DNA of 64,000 nt. It comes from Microbacterium hydrothermale (GTDB lineage: Bacteria > Actinomycetota > Actinomycetes > Actinomycetales > Microbacteriaceae). Under the pieces are notes generated by a model that was not told the DNA's origin, did no database searches, and saw nothing but the letters and a program-made list of their open reading frames with translations. Shown here in pieces: positions 53,653-64,000 of the stretch (positions are counted from its first letter, which is position 1; each line of letters begins with the position of its first letter). The position numbers were made by a program, and so were the translations under genes. The DNA is taken from contig NZ_STGM01000004.1 in the NCBI RefSeq assembly GCF_004854025.1, positions 124,001 through 188,000 of the forward strand, in the 5' to 3' direction.

Positions 53653-53742
53653 GGCTCGCCCCGGGCAGTTGCCGACCGCTCCTCCCATGCACCAGTTGTC
53701 CACAGTTTCGCCCCCGCCTCGCGGCGGGCCGAGCGGAACCGT

Positions 53743-53757
53743 CAGGGTGGGGCGATG
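53743..53757 (+). promoter_or_regulatory. remnant -10 hexamer of the AbiEi-like relic
   Basis: CAGGGT, six bases (GGGGCG), then ATG 53755. The promoter geometry survives although the gene behind it is broken. Confidence 0.35.
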
Positions 53758-53985
53758 GCATCCGTCGATCTCGGGCACCACCAGAACCACGAGACGGTGT
53801 GGGCGACACGCGAGCTTCACGCGGCGGGTTGGTCGCGTCGCTCTCTCGCCCGCGCCGTCGCCGACGGCACCCTCACGCGCGTGCGGCAGGGCCGATTCGT
53901 CGCGGCCCACACGCATGATGACGTCGCCGCGGCAGCGCGCGTGGGCGGGCGTCTGGATTGGCGCGGACCGGAAACGGTCCGCGCC
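53755..53985 (+). pseudogene. N-terminal remnant of an AbiEi-like HTH protein
   Basis: From ATG 53755 the translation shows a typical AbiEi-type winged-helix start (TVWATRELHAAGWSRRSLARAV, then LTRVRQGRFVAAHTHDDVAAAARVGGRLD), about 70 residues. The family continues for more than 200 residues, but here it runs into the hairpin at 53961 and then antisense through the adenosine deaminase gene. The frame stays open to 54408, yet that part is only the deaminase shadow. A relative with the complementary defect is at 44037-44573. Confidence 0.6.
53961..53984 (-). terminator. terminator of the nucleoside salvage operon
   Basis: Ten-base arms (GCGCGGACCG/CGGTCCGCGC) around a 4-base loop, 16 bp after the add stop on the minus strand. 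Confidence 0.65.
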
Positions 53986-53999
53986 CCTGACGCCGCTTC

Positions 54000-55106
54000 T
54001 CAGCGCTGGAAGCCGTCCGAGATGATCTCGATGAGCTCCTCGCGCTCCTCGACCGGGAGGAAAGCCCCCGCCGCCGCATTCAGCTGGAACGCCTCGAGGT
54101 CGTCGAGGTCGTACTCGAACGCCTGGGCCAGCAGTCCCAGCTCGCGGGTCAGCGTCGTCGCACTCATGAGGCGGTTGTCGACGTTCACGGTGACCGAGAA
54201 GTCGAGCTGGTACAGCAGGTCGAACGGGTGGGCGTCCATCGTGTCGCCCCAGGCCGTGACGGCGCCCGACTGCAGGTTCGACGTCGGTGACAGTTCGAGC
54301 GTGATCTCGCGGTCGCGCACCCAGCGGGCGAGGTCGCCGAACGTGACCTGCACCTCCTCGCCCTCGCGCGAGACGACGTCGAGGTCGTTGGCGATGCGCA
54401 CGCCGTGACCGAGTCGCAGAGCGCGACCGTCGATGAGAGCGGAGCGGATGGAGGCCAGACCCGCCCCCTCGCCGGCGTGCACCGTCGTGGGGAAGAACTG
54501 CTCGGCCAGGTAGTCGAACGCCGCGCGGTGGCGGCTCGGGAGGAACCCGTCCTCCGCCCCGGCGAGGTCGAACCCGACGACGCCCCGCCCGCGCCAGGCG
54601 ACGGCGAGCTCGGCGATGTCGCGGGAATTGTCGGTGTGACGCATGGCGGTGAGCAGCTGACCGACGCGGATGTCGTGACCGCGGGCGTCCGCGGCATCCT
54701 CACCCTCCTCGATGCCCTCCTGGACGGCGTCCACGACCTCGTCCAAGCTCAGACCGCGCGTGAGGTGCTGCTCCGGCGCCCAGCGGACCTCGCCGTAGAC
54801 GACGCCGTCGGCGGCGAGGTCTTCGACGAACTCCCGGGCCACCCGCACGAGACCCTCGCGCGTCTGCATCACGCCGACCGTCGCGTCGAACTTCTCGAGG
54901 TAGTCCTCGAGCGAACCCCCGTCGATGTGGTCGGAGAACCACGCCTCCAGGCTCTTCGCGTCGTCGGCGGGCAGGTCGAGACCCACCTCGTCGGCCAGTT
55001 CGAGCACCGTCTGCGGCCGAAGACCGCCGTCGAGGTGGTCGTGCAGCGAGACCTTGGGCAAATCGGCGATCTTCGTGCGACCGATACGGAAGTCGTCGGA
55101 TGCCAC
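54000..55106 (-). CDS. add: adenosine deaminase
   Basis: A 368-residue zinc hydrolase turning adenosine and deoxyadenosine into inosines. Metal and catalytic sites: SLHDHLDGG near the N-terminus, TTVHAGEGAG and LRLGHGVRI. In place of the common D-D pair the last site reads VNVDNRLMSAT, a form I believe is frequent in actinobacteria. GTG 55106 has AAGAAGG five bases upstream. ATG 55130 overlaps the deoA stop as TGATG and is an alternative start adding 8 residues. It is the last gene of the operon. Confidence 0.93.
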   Translation of the reverse strand: MASDDFRIGRTKIADLPKVSLHDHLDGGLRPQTVLELADEVGLDLPADDAKSLEAWFSDHIDGGSLEDYLEKFDATVGVMQTREGLVRVAREFVEDLAADGVVYGEVRWAPEQHLTRGLSLDEVVDAVQEGIEEGEDAADARGHDIRVGQLLTAMRHTDNSRDIAELAVAWRGRGVVGFDLAGAEDGFLPSRHRAAFDYLAEQFFPTTVHAGEGAGLASIRSALIDGRALRLGHGVRIANDLDVVSREGEEVQVTFGDLARWVRDREITLELSPTSNLQSGAVTAWGDTMDAHPFDLLYQLDFSVTVNVDNRLMSATTLTRELGLLAQAFEYDLDDLEAFQLNAAAGAFLPVEEREELIEIISDGFQR

Positions 55107-55129
55107 GGTGTCCTTCTTTCCGGATGCCA

Positions 55130-56419
55130 TCAGGCGGTGATCCGCTCCCGCACGATCGGCGTCGCCGCCGGGGCGGTGTCGCCGATCTGCCACGCACCCT
55201 CGACGGCGTCGAGCGCACGCGCGAAGCGCGTCTCATCGTCGGCCGACAGGGTGAACAGCGGCTGACCGGCGGTGATGGACTGGCCGACGGTGACATGCAG
55301 GTCGATGCCCGCGGCGTGCACGACGGTGTCCTCCGCCCGCGCGCGCCCGGCACCGAGACGCCAGGCGCCGATGCCGAACGGCAGCGCGTCGATGCGCGAG
55401 ACGACGCCCGACCGCTCGGCGACGACCGTGTGGGTCTCGCGCGGCGTGGGGAGGGCGGCATCCGGGTCGCCGTCCTGGGCGCGGATCATGCGCTTCCAGA
55501 CGTCCATCGCGCGACCGTCCTTCAGCGCCGCCTCGACGTCGGCATCCGGCTGACCGGCGAGCGTGAGCATCTCGCGGGCCAGGGCGACGGTCAGCTCGAC
55601 GACGTCGGCGGGTCCGCCCCCGGCGAGCACCTCGACCGACTCGCGCACCTCGTTGGCGTTGCCGATGGCGAGACCGAGCGGGGTGTTCATGTCGGTGAGC
55701 AGGGCCGTGGTGTTCACGCCCGAGTCGGTGCCCAGCGCGACCATCGTCTCGGCCAGCTCGCGCGCGCGGTCGATGTCCTGCATGAAGGCACCCGAACCGA
55801 ACTTCACGTCGAGCACGAGCGAATCGGTGCCCTCCGCGATCTTCTTCGACATGATGCTCGAGGCGATCAGCGGGATGGCCTCGACCGTGCCGGTGACGTC
55901 GCGCAGCGCGTACAGCTTCTTGTCGGCGGGGGCGAGGCCCGTGCCCGCGGCGCAGATGACCGCGCCCACGTCGCGCAGCTGCGCCATGATCTCGTCGTTC
56001 GACAGCGCCGCGCGCCAGCCGGGGATCGACTCGAGCTTGTCGAGCGTTCCGCCGGTGTGCCCGAGACCGCGGCCGGAGAGCTGCGGCACCGCGACGCCGA
56101 AGGCCGCCACGAGCGGCGCGAGGGGCAGGGTGATCTTGTCGCCCACGCCTCCGGTCGAGTGCTTGTCGACCGTGGTCTTGCCGAGCGCGGAGAAGTCCAT
56201 GCGCTCGCCCGAGGCGATCATCGCGTCGGTGAGCACGCGGATCTGATCGCGGCCCAAGCCGTTCAGCAGGACCGCCATGGTGAAGGCCGACATCTGCGCG
56301 TCCATGACGTATCCGCGCGTGTACGCGTCGACCAACCAGCGGATCTCGCCCTCGCCGATGGCCTTGCCGTCGCGCTGAGCGCGGATGATGTCGACCGCGT
56401 CGTACTGCTCCGCACTCAT
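55130..56419 (-). CDS. deoA: thymidine phosphorylase
   Basis: A 429-residue pyrimidine-nucleoside phosphorylase: DIIRAQRDGKAIGEGEIRWLVDAYTRG at the start, the phosphate loop DKHSTGGVGDKITLPLAPLVAAFG, SGRGLGHTGGTLDKLESIPG (the family signature) and VLDVKFGSGAF. It splits thymidine and deoxyuridine into base and deoxyribose-1-phosphate. ATG 56419 overlaps the cdd stop by 4 bp. Together with cdd upstream and add downstream it handles imported nucleosides. Confidence 0.96.
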   Translation of the reverse strand: MSAEQYDAVDIIRAQRDGKAIGEGEIRWLVDAYTRGYVMDAQMSAFTMAVLLNGLGRDQIRVLTDAMIASGERMDFSALGKTTVDKHSTGGVGDKITLPLAPLVAAFGVAVPQLSGRGLGHTGGTLDKLESIPGWRAALSNDEIMAQLRDVGAVICAAGTGLAPADKKLYALRDVTGTVEAIPLIASSIMSKKIAEGTDSLVLDVKFGSGAFMQDIDRARELAETMVALGTDSGVNTTALLTDMNTPLGLAIGNANEVRESVEVLAGGGPADVVELTVALAREMLTLAGQPDADVEAALKDGRAMDVWKRMIRAQDGDPDAALPTPRETHTVVAERSGVVSRIDALPFGIGAWRLGAGRARAEDTVVHAAGIDLHVTVGQSITAGQPLFTLSADDETRFARALDAVEGAWQIGDTAPAATPIVRERITA

Positions 56420-56817
56420 CGCGCCGCCTCCTCGAGGTCACGCGGCCCGAAGGCATCGGGGAGCACCTCGTCGATCGTGCGGATGCCGCTGACGGTCTCG
56501 AGCAGCATCCCGGGGATGGCGTGCTCGAAGAGCAGCTGACGGCACCGGCCGCACGGCATGAGGGTGCGACCCTCGCCGTCGACGCACACGAACGCGACCA
56601 GCTGACCACCACCCGACATGTGCAGCTCGGACACCAGTCCGCACTCGGCGCACAGCGTCACGCCGTAGGAGGCGTTCTCGACGTTGCACCCCGAGACGAT
56701 CCGGCCGTCGGCGACGAGGGCGGCGGCCCCCACCTTGAAGCGGGAGTAGGGCGCATAGGCGCGGTGCATGGCATCCGTGGCGGCGACGCGGAGTTCGTCC
56801 CAGTCGATGTCGGTCAT
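56416..56817 (-). CDS. cdd: cytidine deaminase
   Basis: A 133-residue homotetramer-type cytidine deaminase. Zinc is held by Cys56 (CAE), Cys89 and Cys92 (PCGRC), and Glu58 is catalytic. NVENASYG binds substrate. It turns cytidine/deoxycytidine into uridine forms that deoA can use after further steps. It lies 43 bp after the second permease gene and overlaps deoA by 4 bp. No strong ribosome-binding site. Confidence 0.96.
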   Translation of the reverse strand: MTDIDWDELRVAATDAMHRAYAPYSRFKVGAAALVADGRIVSGCNVENASYGVTLCAECGLVSELHMSGGGQLVAFVCVDGEGRTLMPCGRCRQLLFEHAIPGMLLETVSGIRTIDEVLPDAFGPRDLEEAAR

Positions 56818-56860
56818 CGTGGAGTGCAGGGTCCTCTCGTGAAGGGGGAAGCGGGCCTGG

Positions 56861-58152
56861 TCAGCCCTTGATGTACGGTTTGCCGGCGGCCGCGGGCCCG
56901 CGGACCTTCCCGACGAGACCGGCGACGGCGAAGATCGTCACGACGTACGGCAGCATGAGCATGAACTCGCTGGGCACGGGAGAGCCGATCACGCCGAGCG
57001 TGTTCTGCAGGTTGGACGCGAAACCGAACAGCAGCGCCGCGAGGGTGGCACGGATCGGGTCCCACTGGCCGAAGATGACCGCCGCGAGGGCGATGTAGCC
57101 GGCACCGGCCGTCATCTCCTTGTTGAACGCGCCGACCGAGCCCAGCGTGAAGAACGCTCCGCCGAGGCCCGCGATGGCGCCGCCGAGCGAGACGTTCCAG
57201 AAGCGGGTCTTTGCGATGTTGATGCCGACGGTGTCGGCCGCCTGCGGGTGCTCGCCGACCGCGCGCAGGCGCAGACCCCAGCGCGTGTGGAAGAGCCCGA
57301 CGTAGACGAGGGCGACGGTGACGTACATGAGGTAGACGATCACGGTCTGGTTGAACAGCATCGGTCCGAGGATCGGGATGTCGGCCAGGAACGGGATCGG
57401 CAGGCGGGGGAAGCGCGGCGGGGAGTTCAGCGTCGCGGCGTTGGGGGCGAGCACCTGCGAGAACAGGAAGCTCGTCAGGCCCACCACCAGGACGTTGAGC
57501 ACGACGCCCACGATCACCTGGTCGACGAAGTACTTGATCGCGAAGGCGGCGAGGACGAACGACACGAGCACGCCCGAGACACCCGCGGCGAGCAACCCGA
57601 TGAAGGGGTTGCCGGTGGCCGTGGCGACGATCGCCGAGGTGAACGCGCCGGCGAGCAGCTGCCCCTCGATCGCGATGTTGACCACGCCGACGCGCTCGCT
57701 GAGCACGCCCGCCATGGCCCCGAAGATCAGCGGGACCGACAGGCTGAGCCCACCGGCCAGCAGACCCGTCAGCGGGATGACCGAGGTGGTCGCGCCCGCG
57801 GCCGCCCAGGTGAGGAAGCCGACCATGAACACCAGGGCGAAGACGACGGCGAGCCAGATGGGCGGGCGGCGGTGCGCACGCACCATCAGCACGCTCGCGA
57901 GCGTGATGAGCGCCAGCAGCACCGTGCAGACGATGCCGGTGACGACGCCGCCGAGAACGACCTCGGGAAGCTGGAGGAACTCCCCCGGGCTCGAGATGCG
58001 GAAGACCGCATCGCCGTCCTGTCGGGCGACGACGAACAGCACGGCGGCGAGCACCGTGATGACGCCGTAGACGATGGGCGTCTTCCAGCTGACGACGACG
58101 GCGGTGTCGAGCGCCTCGGAGGCTGCGGCCTCGGGGTGTGCGGCGGTGGTGC

Positions 58153-58156
<4 letters not shown>
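56861..58156 (-). CDS. nucleoside ABC transporter permease 2 (YufQ-like)
   Basis: A 431-residue BPD_transp_2 permease with about ten helices. The family motif FGAMAGVLSERVGVVNIAIEGQLL and the coupling helix LFHTRWGLRLRAVGEHPQAADTVGIN are present, as in partners of BmpA-type binding proteins. It forms the channel heterodimer with the permease upstream. The GTG start overlaps that gene by 4 bp; the frame is open upstream only as its shadow. Confidence 0.93.
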
Positions 58157-61031
<2,875 letters not shown>

Positions 61032-61034
<3 letters not shown>

Positions 61035-61047
61035 GTTCCCGATCCTA
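61032..61047 (-). promoter_or_regulatory. -10 hexamer of the nucleoside transport/salvage operon
   Basis: TAGGAT (61042-61047, minus strand), seven bases (CGGGAAC), then ATG 61034. Confidence 0.55.
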
Positions 61048-61150
61048 AGTTCTGTGGCATCGGACGCGGGAGGCGTCCGACGAGACCGACCCGCTTCGTG
61101 GGCGGATCGGTGTCTGGGGAGGAGGGGCTGCGGCGCCCGTTCCATGAGGA

Positions 61151-61179
61151 GGGGAGGCCGGCATCGCGCCGGCCTCCCC
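61151..61179 (-). terminator. terminator of the BMP gene
   Basis: 12-base arms (61151-61162 and 61168-61179) around 5 bases, 18 bp after the BMP stop. It splits the binding-protein gene from the rest of the transport operon. Confidence 0.75.
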
Positions 61180-61197
61180 CGTGAAGAGCGTGTGCTC

Positions 61198-62304
61198 TCA
61201 GCCGGCCAGGTAGGACGCGACCTTGATCTTGCCGCTGATGATGTCGGCCTTCAGGGCGTCCACCTTCGACGACAGGTCGGCCGGAACCCGGTCGGACCAG
61301 TCGTGGTACGGGGCGAGGCCGACGCCGTCGTTCTCGAGCGTGCCGATGAACGGAGCGGTGTCGAACGAGCCCTCGCCCGCGGCGACGATGGCGTCCTTGG
61401 TACCGACGTCGATGCCCTTGAGGATCGAGGTCAGCAGGAGGCTGCCGATGGAGGGGTCGGTCTCGAACACGTCGGCGTCGACGCCGACGAGCGCGATCTC
61501 ACGACCGGAGTCCTGGATGGCGACCGCGGCCGACTGGTAGATCGGGCCGCCGACGGGCAGGAGCACGTCGACGTTCTGGTCGATGATCGCCTGCGCGGTC
61601 TGACGCGCGGTGTCGTTGGCCTCGAAGCCACCCGTGAACGAGCCGTCCTTGGCGGTGCGGTCCCAACCGACGACGCGCACGGAGGCGTTGTTGTCGGTGT
61701 TGTACTTCTCGACACCCTGCGCGAAGCCGTCCATGAAGATGGTGACGGTCGGGATGTTCATGCCGCCGAAGGTGCCGACGACGCCGGTCTTCGAGGTGCC
61801 CGCGGCGAGGTAGCCGGCGAGGTAGGCCGCCTGAGCGGTGTCGAAGATGATCGGCTTGATGTTGGGGGCGTCGGTCTTGCCGTCGAAGTTCTGGTCGACG
61901 GTGTCGTCGATCGAGACGTACTGCAGGTCGGGGTTCGCCGTGGCGGACTCGAGCGCCGCGGGGGCGAGCAGGAAGCCGACGGTGATGATGGTGTTGCAGC
62001 CCTGGTCGACCAGGTTCTGCAGGTTCGACGCGAAGTCGGTCTCGGACTGCGACTGCACCTCGATGGGCTTCTTCGAGCCGAGCTCGGAGGCGGCGGCGTC
62101 GAGGCCCTCCTTGCCGAGCTGGTTGAACGACTTGTCGTCGAATCCACCCGAGTCGGACACCATGCAGGGCAGGTAGTCGCTGGCGCCGGCGGCGGCACCA
62201 CCGGATGCGCCGTTGCTCTCGGGTGCGGCGCCGCAACCGGCGAGCAGCGCGGCGGCGCCGATCATGGCGAGGCCGCTGACGACGGCCTTCTTCGTGGTCT
62301 TCAC
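61198..62304 (-). CDS. BMP-family (BmpA/PnrA-like) nucleoside-binding lipoprotein
   Basis: A 368-residue substrate-binding lipoprotein. The signal peptide ends in LLAGC with Cys24 lipidated. A Gly/Ala/Ser linker follows, then the BMP fold: MVSDSGGFDDKSFNQLGKEGL (the family start, with the base-stacking Phe), DQGCNTIITVGFLL, AAYLAGYLAAG and VLLPVGGPIYQSAA. It would deliver nucleosides to the ABC transporter encoded downstream. GTG 62304 has GGAGG seven bases upstream; the longer frame upstream is not coding. Separate transcription could allow more binding protein than transporter. Confidence 0.93.
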   Translation of the reverse strand: MKTTKKAVVSGLAMIGAAALLAGCGAAPESNGASGGAAAGASDYLPCMVSDSGGFDDKSFNQLGKEGLDAAASELGSKKPIEVQSQSETDFASNLQNLVDQGCNTIITVGFLLAPAALESATANPDLQYVSIDDTVDQNFDGKTDAPNIKPIIFDTAQAAYLAGYLAAGTSKTGVVGTFGGMNIPTVTIFMDGFAQGVEKYNTDNNASVRVVGWDRTAKDGSFTGGFEANDTARQTAQAIIDQNVDVLLPVGGPIYQSAAVAIQDSGREIALVGVDADVFETDPSIGSLLLTSILKGIDVGTKDAIVAAGEGSFDTAPFIGTLENDGVGLAPYHDWSDRVPADLSSKVDALKADIISGKIKVASYLAG

Positions 62305-62465
62305 GAATGGTCCTCCAAGACGGATGCCCCCAACGGGTTCGGGGGACGATCCCGTCACGTTACCTACTGTGTCGGCGCGCTTGCGCGCCCGGAGCCCCCG
62401 CGCGCGCCAATGGTTACAAAGACGCAATCTCGCGTCACGCCCCGGCCACACGGCCCGACGAAGAA

Positions 62466-62500
62466 GGGACCGGATGCCACGGGGTGTGGCATCCGGTCCC
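62466..62500 (-). terminator. terminator of the mannose-1-phosphate guanylyltransferase gene
   Basis: 15-base perfect arms around 5 bases, 23 bp after the stop, followed by TTCTTCG on the minus strand. Confidence 0.75.
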
Positions 62501-62523
62501 AACGAGGAATCCGCGTCCCGGCC

Positions 62524-63642
62524 CTAGAGGACGTCGCCCCGACCGGTGAGCTTGAGCGCGTCGACGACGCCCTTCACGCGCTGCGCGTTCTCGCTCGTGG
62601 TCACGAGGAGCGCGTCGGGGGTGTCGACGACGACGATGTCGCGCACGCCGATGAGGCTGATCACGCGCTTGGTCTGCGAGACCACGATGCCGCTGGAGGC
62701 GTCGGAGAGCACGCGGGCGTCTTCTCCGAGGATCGCGAGCTCGTTGCGACCGCCCGAGGAGTTGAGCTTGGAGAGGCTGGCGAAGTCCCCCACGTCGTCC
62801 CAGTCGAAGTGACCGGGGATGACGGCGAGGCGCCCCTTCTCGGCGGCCGGCTCGGCGACCGAGTAGTCGATGGCGATCTTCTTCAGGCCCGGCCAGATGC
62901 GGTCGACGGCGGGGCCGCGGCGGTCGCGGTCGTCCCACGCCTCGGCGAGTTCGAGCAGCCCCGCGTGCAGCTCCGGCTCGTTGACGGCGAGCTCGGCCAG
63001 CAGCACGTCGGCGCGGGTGATGAACATGCCGGCGTTCCACAGGTAGGCGCGGTCGGAGAAGTACTGCTTCGCGGTCTCGAGGTCGGGCTTCTCGACGAAG
63101 CGCTCGACCATGTACGCCTCGGGGGCGTCGTCGACGATCAGCTCGTCGGACTGCTTGATGTACCCGAACCCGACGGAGGGCTCGCTCGGCTGGATGCCGA
63201 TGGTGCAGATGTATCCGGCCCGCGCGACGGCCACGGCCTGGCGCACCGCGAAATCGAACTGGCGCGTCTGGCGGATGACGTGGTCGGCCGCGAACGACCC
63301 GATGATGACGTCGGGCTCGCGGCGCACGAGGATGGCCGCCGCCAGGCCGATCGCGGCGGAGGAGTCGCGCGGTTCCGACTCGAGGAAGACGTTGTGGTCG
63401 GGGACGCCCGGCAGTTCCCGCTCCACGGCGGCGCGATGCGCGCGGCCCGTCACGACGGCGATGCGATCGGCGCCCGAGAGCGGGGCGAGGCGATCCCACG
63501 TGTCGCGCAGCAGCGTCTGGCCCGACCCGGTGAGGTCGTGGAGGAACTTGGGGGCGTCGGCACGCGACAGCGGCCACAGGCGGCTGCCGATCCCTCCGGC
63601 GGGGATCACGGCGTAGAAGTCGTCGATAGCGATGTCGGCCAT
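62524..63642 (-). CDS. mannose-1-phosphate guanylyltransferase
   Basis: A 372-residue nucleotidyltransferase making GDP-mannose from GTP and mannose-1-phosphate, a donor for cell-wall mannans and lipomannans. PAGGIGSRLWPLSR is the activator loop, FVEKPD the FVEKP motif and LWNAGMFITRADVLL the sugar-binding stretch. The isomerase domain of bifunctional ManC is absent. ATG 63642 is set by the TAGGGT hexamer seven bases upstream; ATG 63729 would be an upstream extension. It is monocistronic. Confidence 0.94.
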   Translation of the reverse strand: MADIAIDDFYAVIPAGGIGSRLWPLSRADAPKFLHDLTGSGQTLLRDTWDRLAPLSGADRIAVVTGRAHRAAVERELPGVPDHNVFLESEPRDSSAAIGLAAAILVRREPDVIIGSFAADHVIRQTRQFDFAVRQAVAVARAGYICTIGIQPSEPSVGFGYIKQSDELIVDDAPEAYMVERFVEKPDLETAKQYFSDRAYLWNAGMFITRADVLLAELAVNEPELHAGLLELAEAWDDRDRRGPAVDRIWPGLKKIAIDYSVAEPAAEKGRLAVIPGHFDWDDVGDFASLSKLNSSGGRNELAILGEDARVLSDASSGIVVSQTKRVISLIGVRDIVVVDTPDALLVTTSENAQRVKGVVDALKLTGRGDVL

Positions 63643-63655
63643 GGCTCCGACCCTA
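63640..63655 (-). promoter_or_regulatory. -10 hexamer of the guanylyltransferase gene
   Basis: TAGGGT (63650-63655, minus strand), seven bases (CGGAGCC), then ATG 63642. Confidence 0.55.
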
Positions 63656-63869
63656 CTGCCCGCGCGCACGGGCGCTTTTCGGCACGATGACGGGTGAATG
63701 ACGACGCCGGAACGCGGGGATGACGGCATCGGGAGATATCTCGATGTCGAGAGAGTCTTAGGCGGCCCTAATCCCCGCCGTTCATAGCCCGGACGTAGTA
63801 TTTGCTAGCGCCCGTGTGACGCCTGGGCCCGTGGGGGTCCCGCACCGTGTTCGATCAGGGAGGACGACC

Positions 63870-64000
63870 GTGTCAGCACCAGCACGTGCCACGCCGTCGG
63901 TGAAAGAGACCACTTCGAAGAGGCCTCGGGGCACTCTCTACCGCGGCCGTGAGGGCATGTGGTCGTGGGTCCTGCACCGCATCACCGGCGTCGCGATCTT
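63870..64000 (+). CDS. sdhC: succinate dehydrogenase cytochrome b556 subunit, 5' end only
   Basis: The first 43 codons of an SdhC-type subunit; the gene runs off the right edge. After a charged start the translation reads RGTLYRGREGMWSWVLHRITGVAI, the usual start of actinobacterial SdhC with the heme/quinone-site Ser-x3-His-Arg-x-Thr-Gly pattern. GTG 63870 has GGGAGG seven bases upstream, so it is not leaderless. A TAGTAT at 63796-63801 could be a -10 box for the sdh operon, but no -35 is clear. Other sdh genes are expected beyond the window. Confidence 0.88.
   Translation, partial: MSAPARATPSVKETTSKRPRGTLYRGREGMWSWVLHRITGVAI

Noticed and set aside
62305..62460. Promoter for the BMP gene (for example GTGACG with TAACCA)
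   Set aside because: Several weak combinations are possible and none stands out, so no site is annotated.
63643..63869. Riboswitch or structured leader before sdhC
   Set aside because: No recognisable conserved motif; only a possible TAGTAT -10 box without a partner -35.

Overview
The window is GC-rich actinobacterial chromosome, most likely from Microbacterium or a close Microbacteriaceae relative. The evidence is the very high GC, frequent GTG starts, runs of 4-bp GTGA/ATGA gene overlaps, the actinobacterial acyl-CoA carboxylase set (biotinylated alpha, beta, short epsilon), an LCP-type cell-wall enzyme and a frequent GGATGCC/GGCATCC heptamer. I see no tRNA, rRNA, insertion sequence, prophage or CRISPR array.

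Layout. (1) About 1-26,860 is a large surface-glycopolymer locus. It holds several GT1/GT4 and GT2 glycosyltransferases, a Wzx-like flippase, a Wzm/Wzt-type ABC exporter, two tandem RgpF-like proteins, the dTDP-rhamnose pathway (rmlA, rmlB and a fused rmlC-rmlD), GtrA, DUF2304 and polyprenyl-phosphate GT2 genes, a DUF2142 membrane protein, a lipoprotein plus a secreted four-repeat protein, and a GT - LCP ligase pair. (2) 26,856-39,404 is housekeeping: purE, purK, a bPH2 protein, birA, the acyl-CoA carboxylase genes, a DesK/NarL-like two-component system with an unusual third partner, a TrmA-like RNA methyltransferase and Maf. (3) 39,405-44,740 holds an extragenic palindromic repeat pair, a cysteine-less LpdA-like reductase, purine nucleoside phosphorylase, a phosphosugar mutase and a shortened AbiEi-like gene bracketed by two related palindromes. 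(4) 44,741-52,681 is a complete mannitol PTS locus that also carries the general PTS genes HPr and EI and an orphan EIIB. (5) 52,741-61,179 holds a membrane-anchored hydrolase, a relic of an AbiEi-like gene, and a six-gene nucleoside uptake and salvage operon (ABC ATPase, two permeases, cdd, deoA, add). (6) 61,198-64,000 holds the matching BMP-type binding lipoprotein, a mannose-1-phosphate guanylyltransferase and the start of sdhC.

How the genes work together. RmlA-D make dTDP-L-rhamnose and the GT and RgpF proteins would use it. The glycan would be exported by the ABC pair and/or the flippase and attached to peptidoglycan by the LCP protein. BirA biotinylates the alpha subunit of the carboxylase encoded nearby. 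EI, HPr, EIIA and EIICB carry phosphate to mannitol, MtlD oxidises the product and MtlR controls the locus. The BMP/ABC system imports nucleosides for cytidine deaminase, thymidine phosphorylase, adenosine deaminase and PNP.

A recurring regulatory theme is visible by eye: many transcription units begin with a TANNNT-like hexamer exactly 6-7 nt before the start codon, as expected for leaderless mRNAs. I used this spacing to choose several starts. All product calls come from reading motifs; no database search was run.
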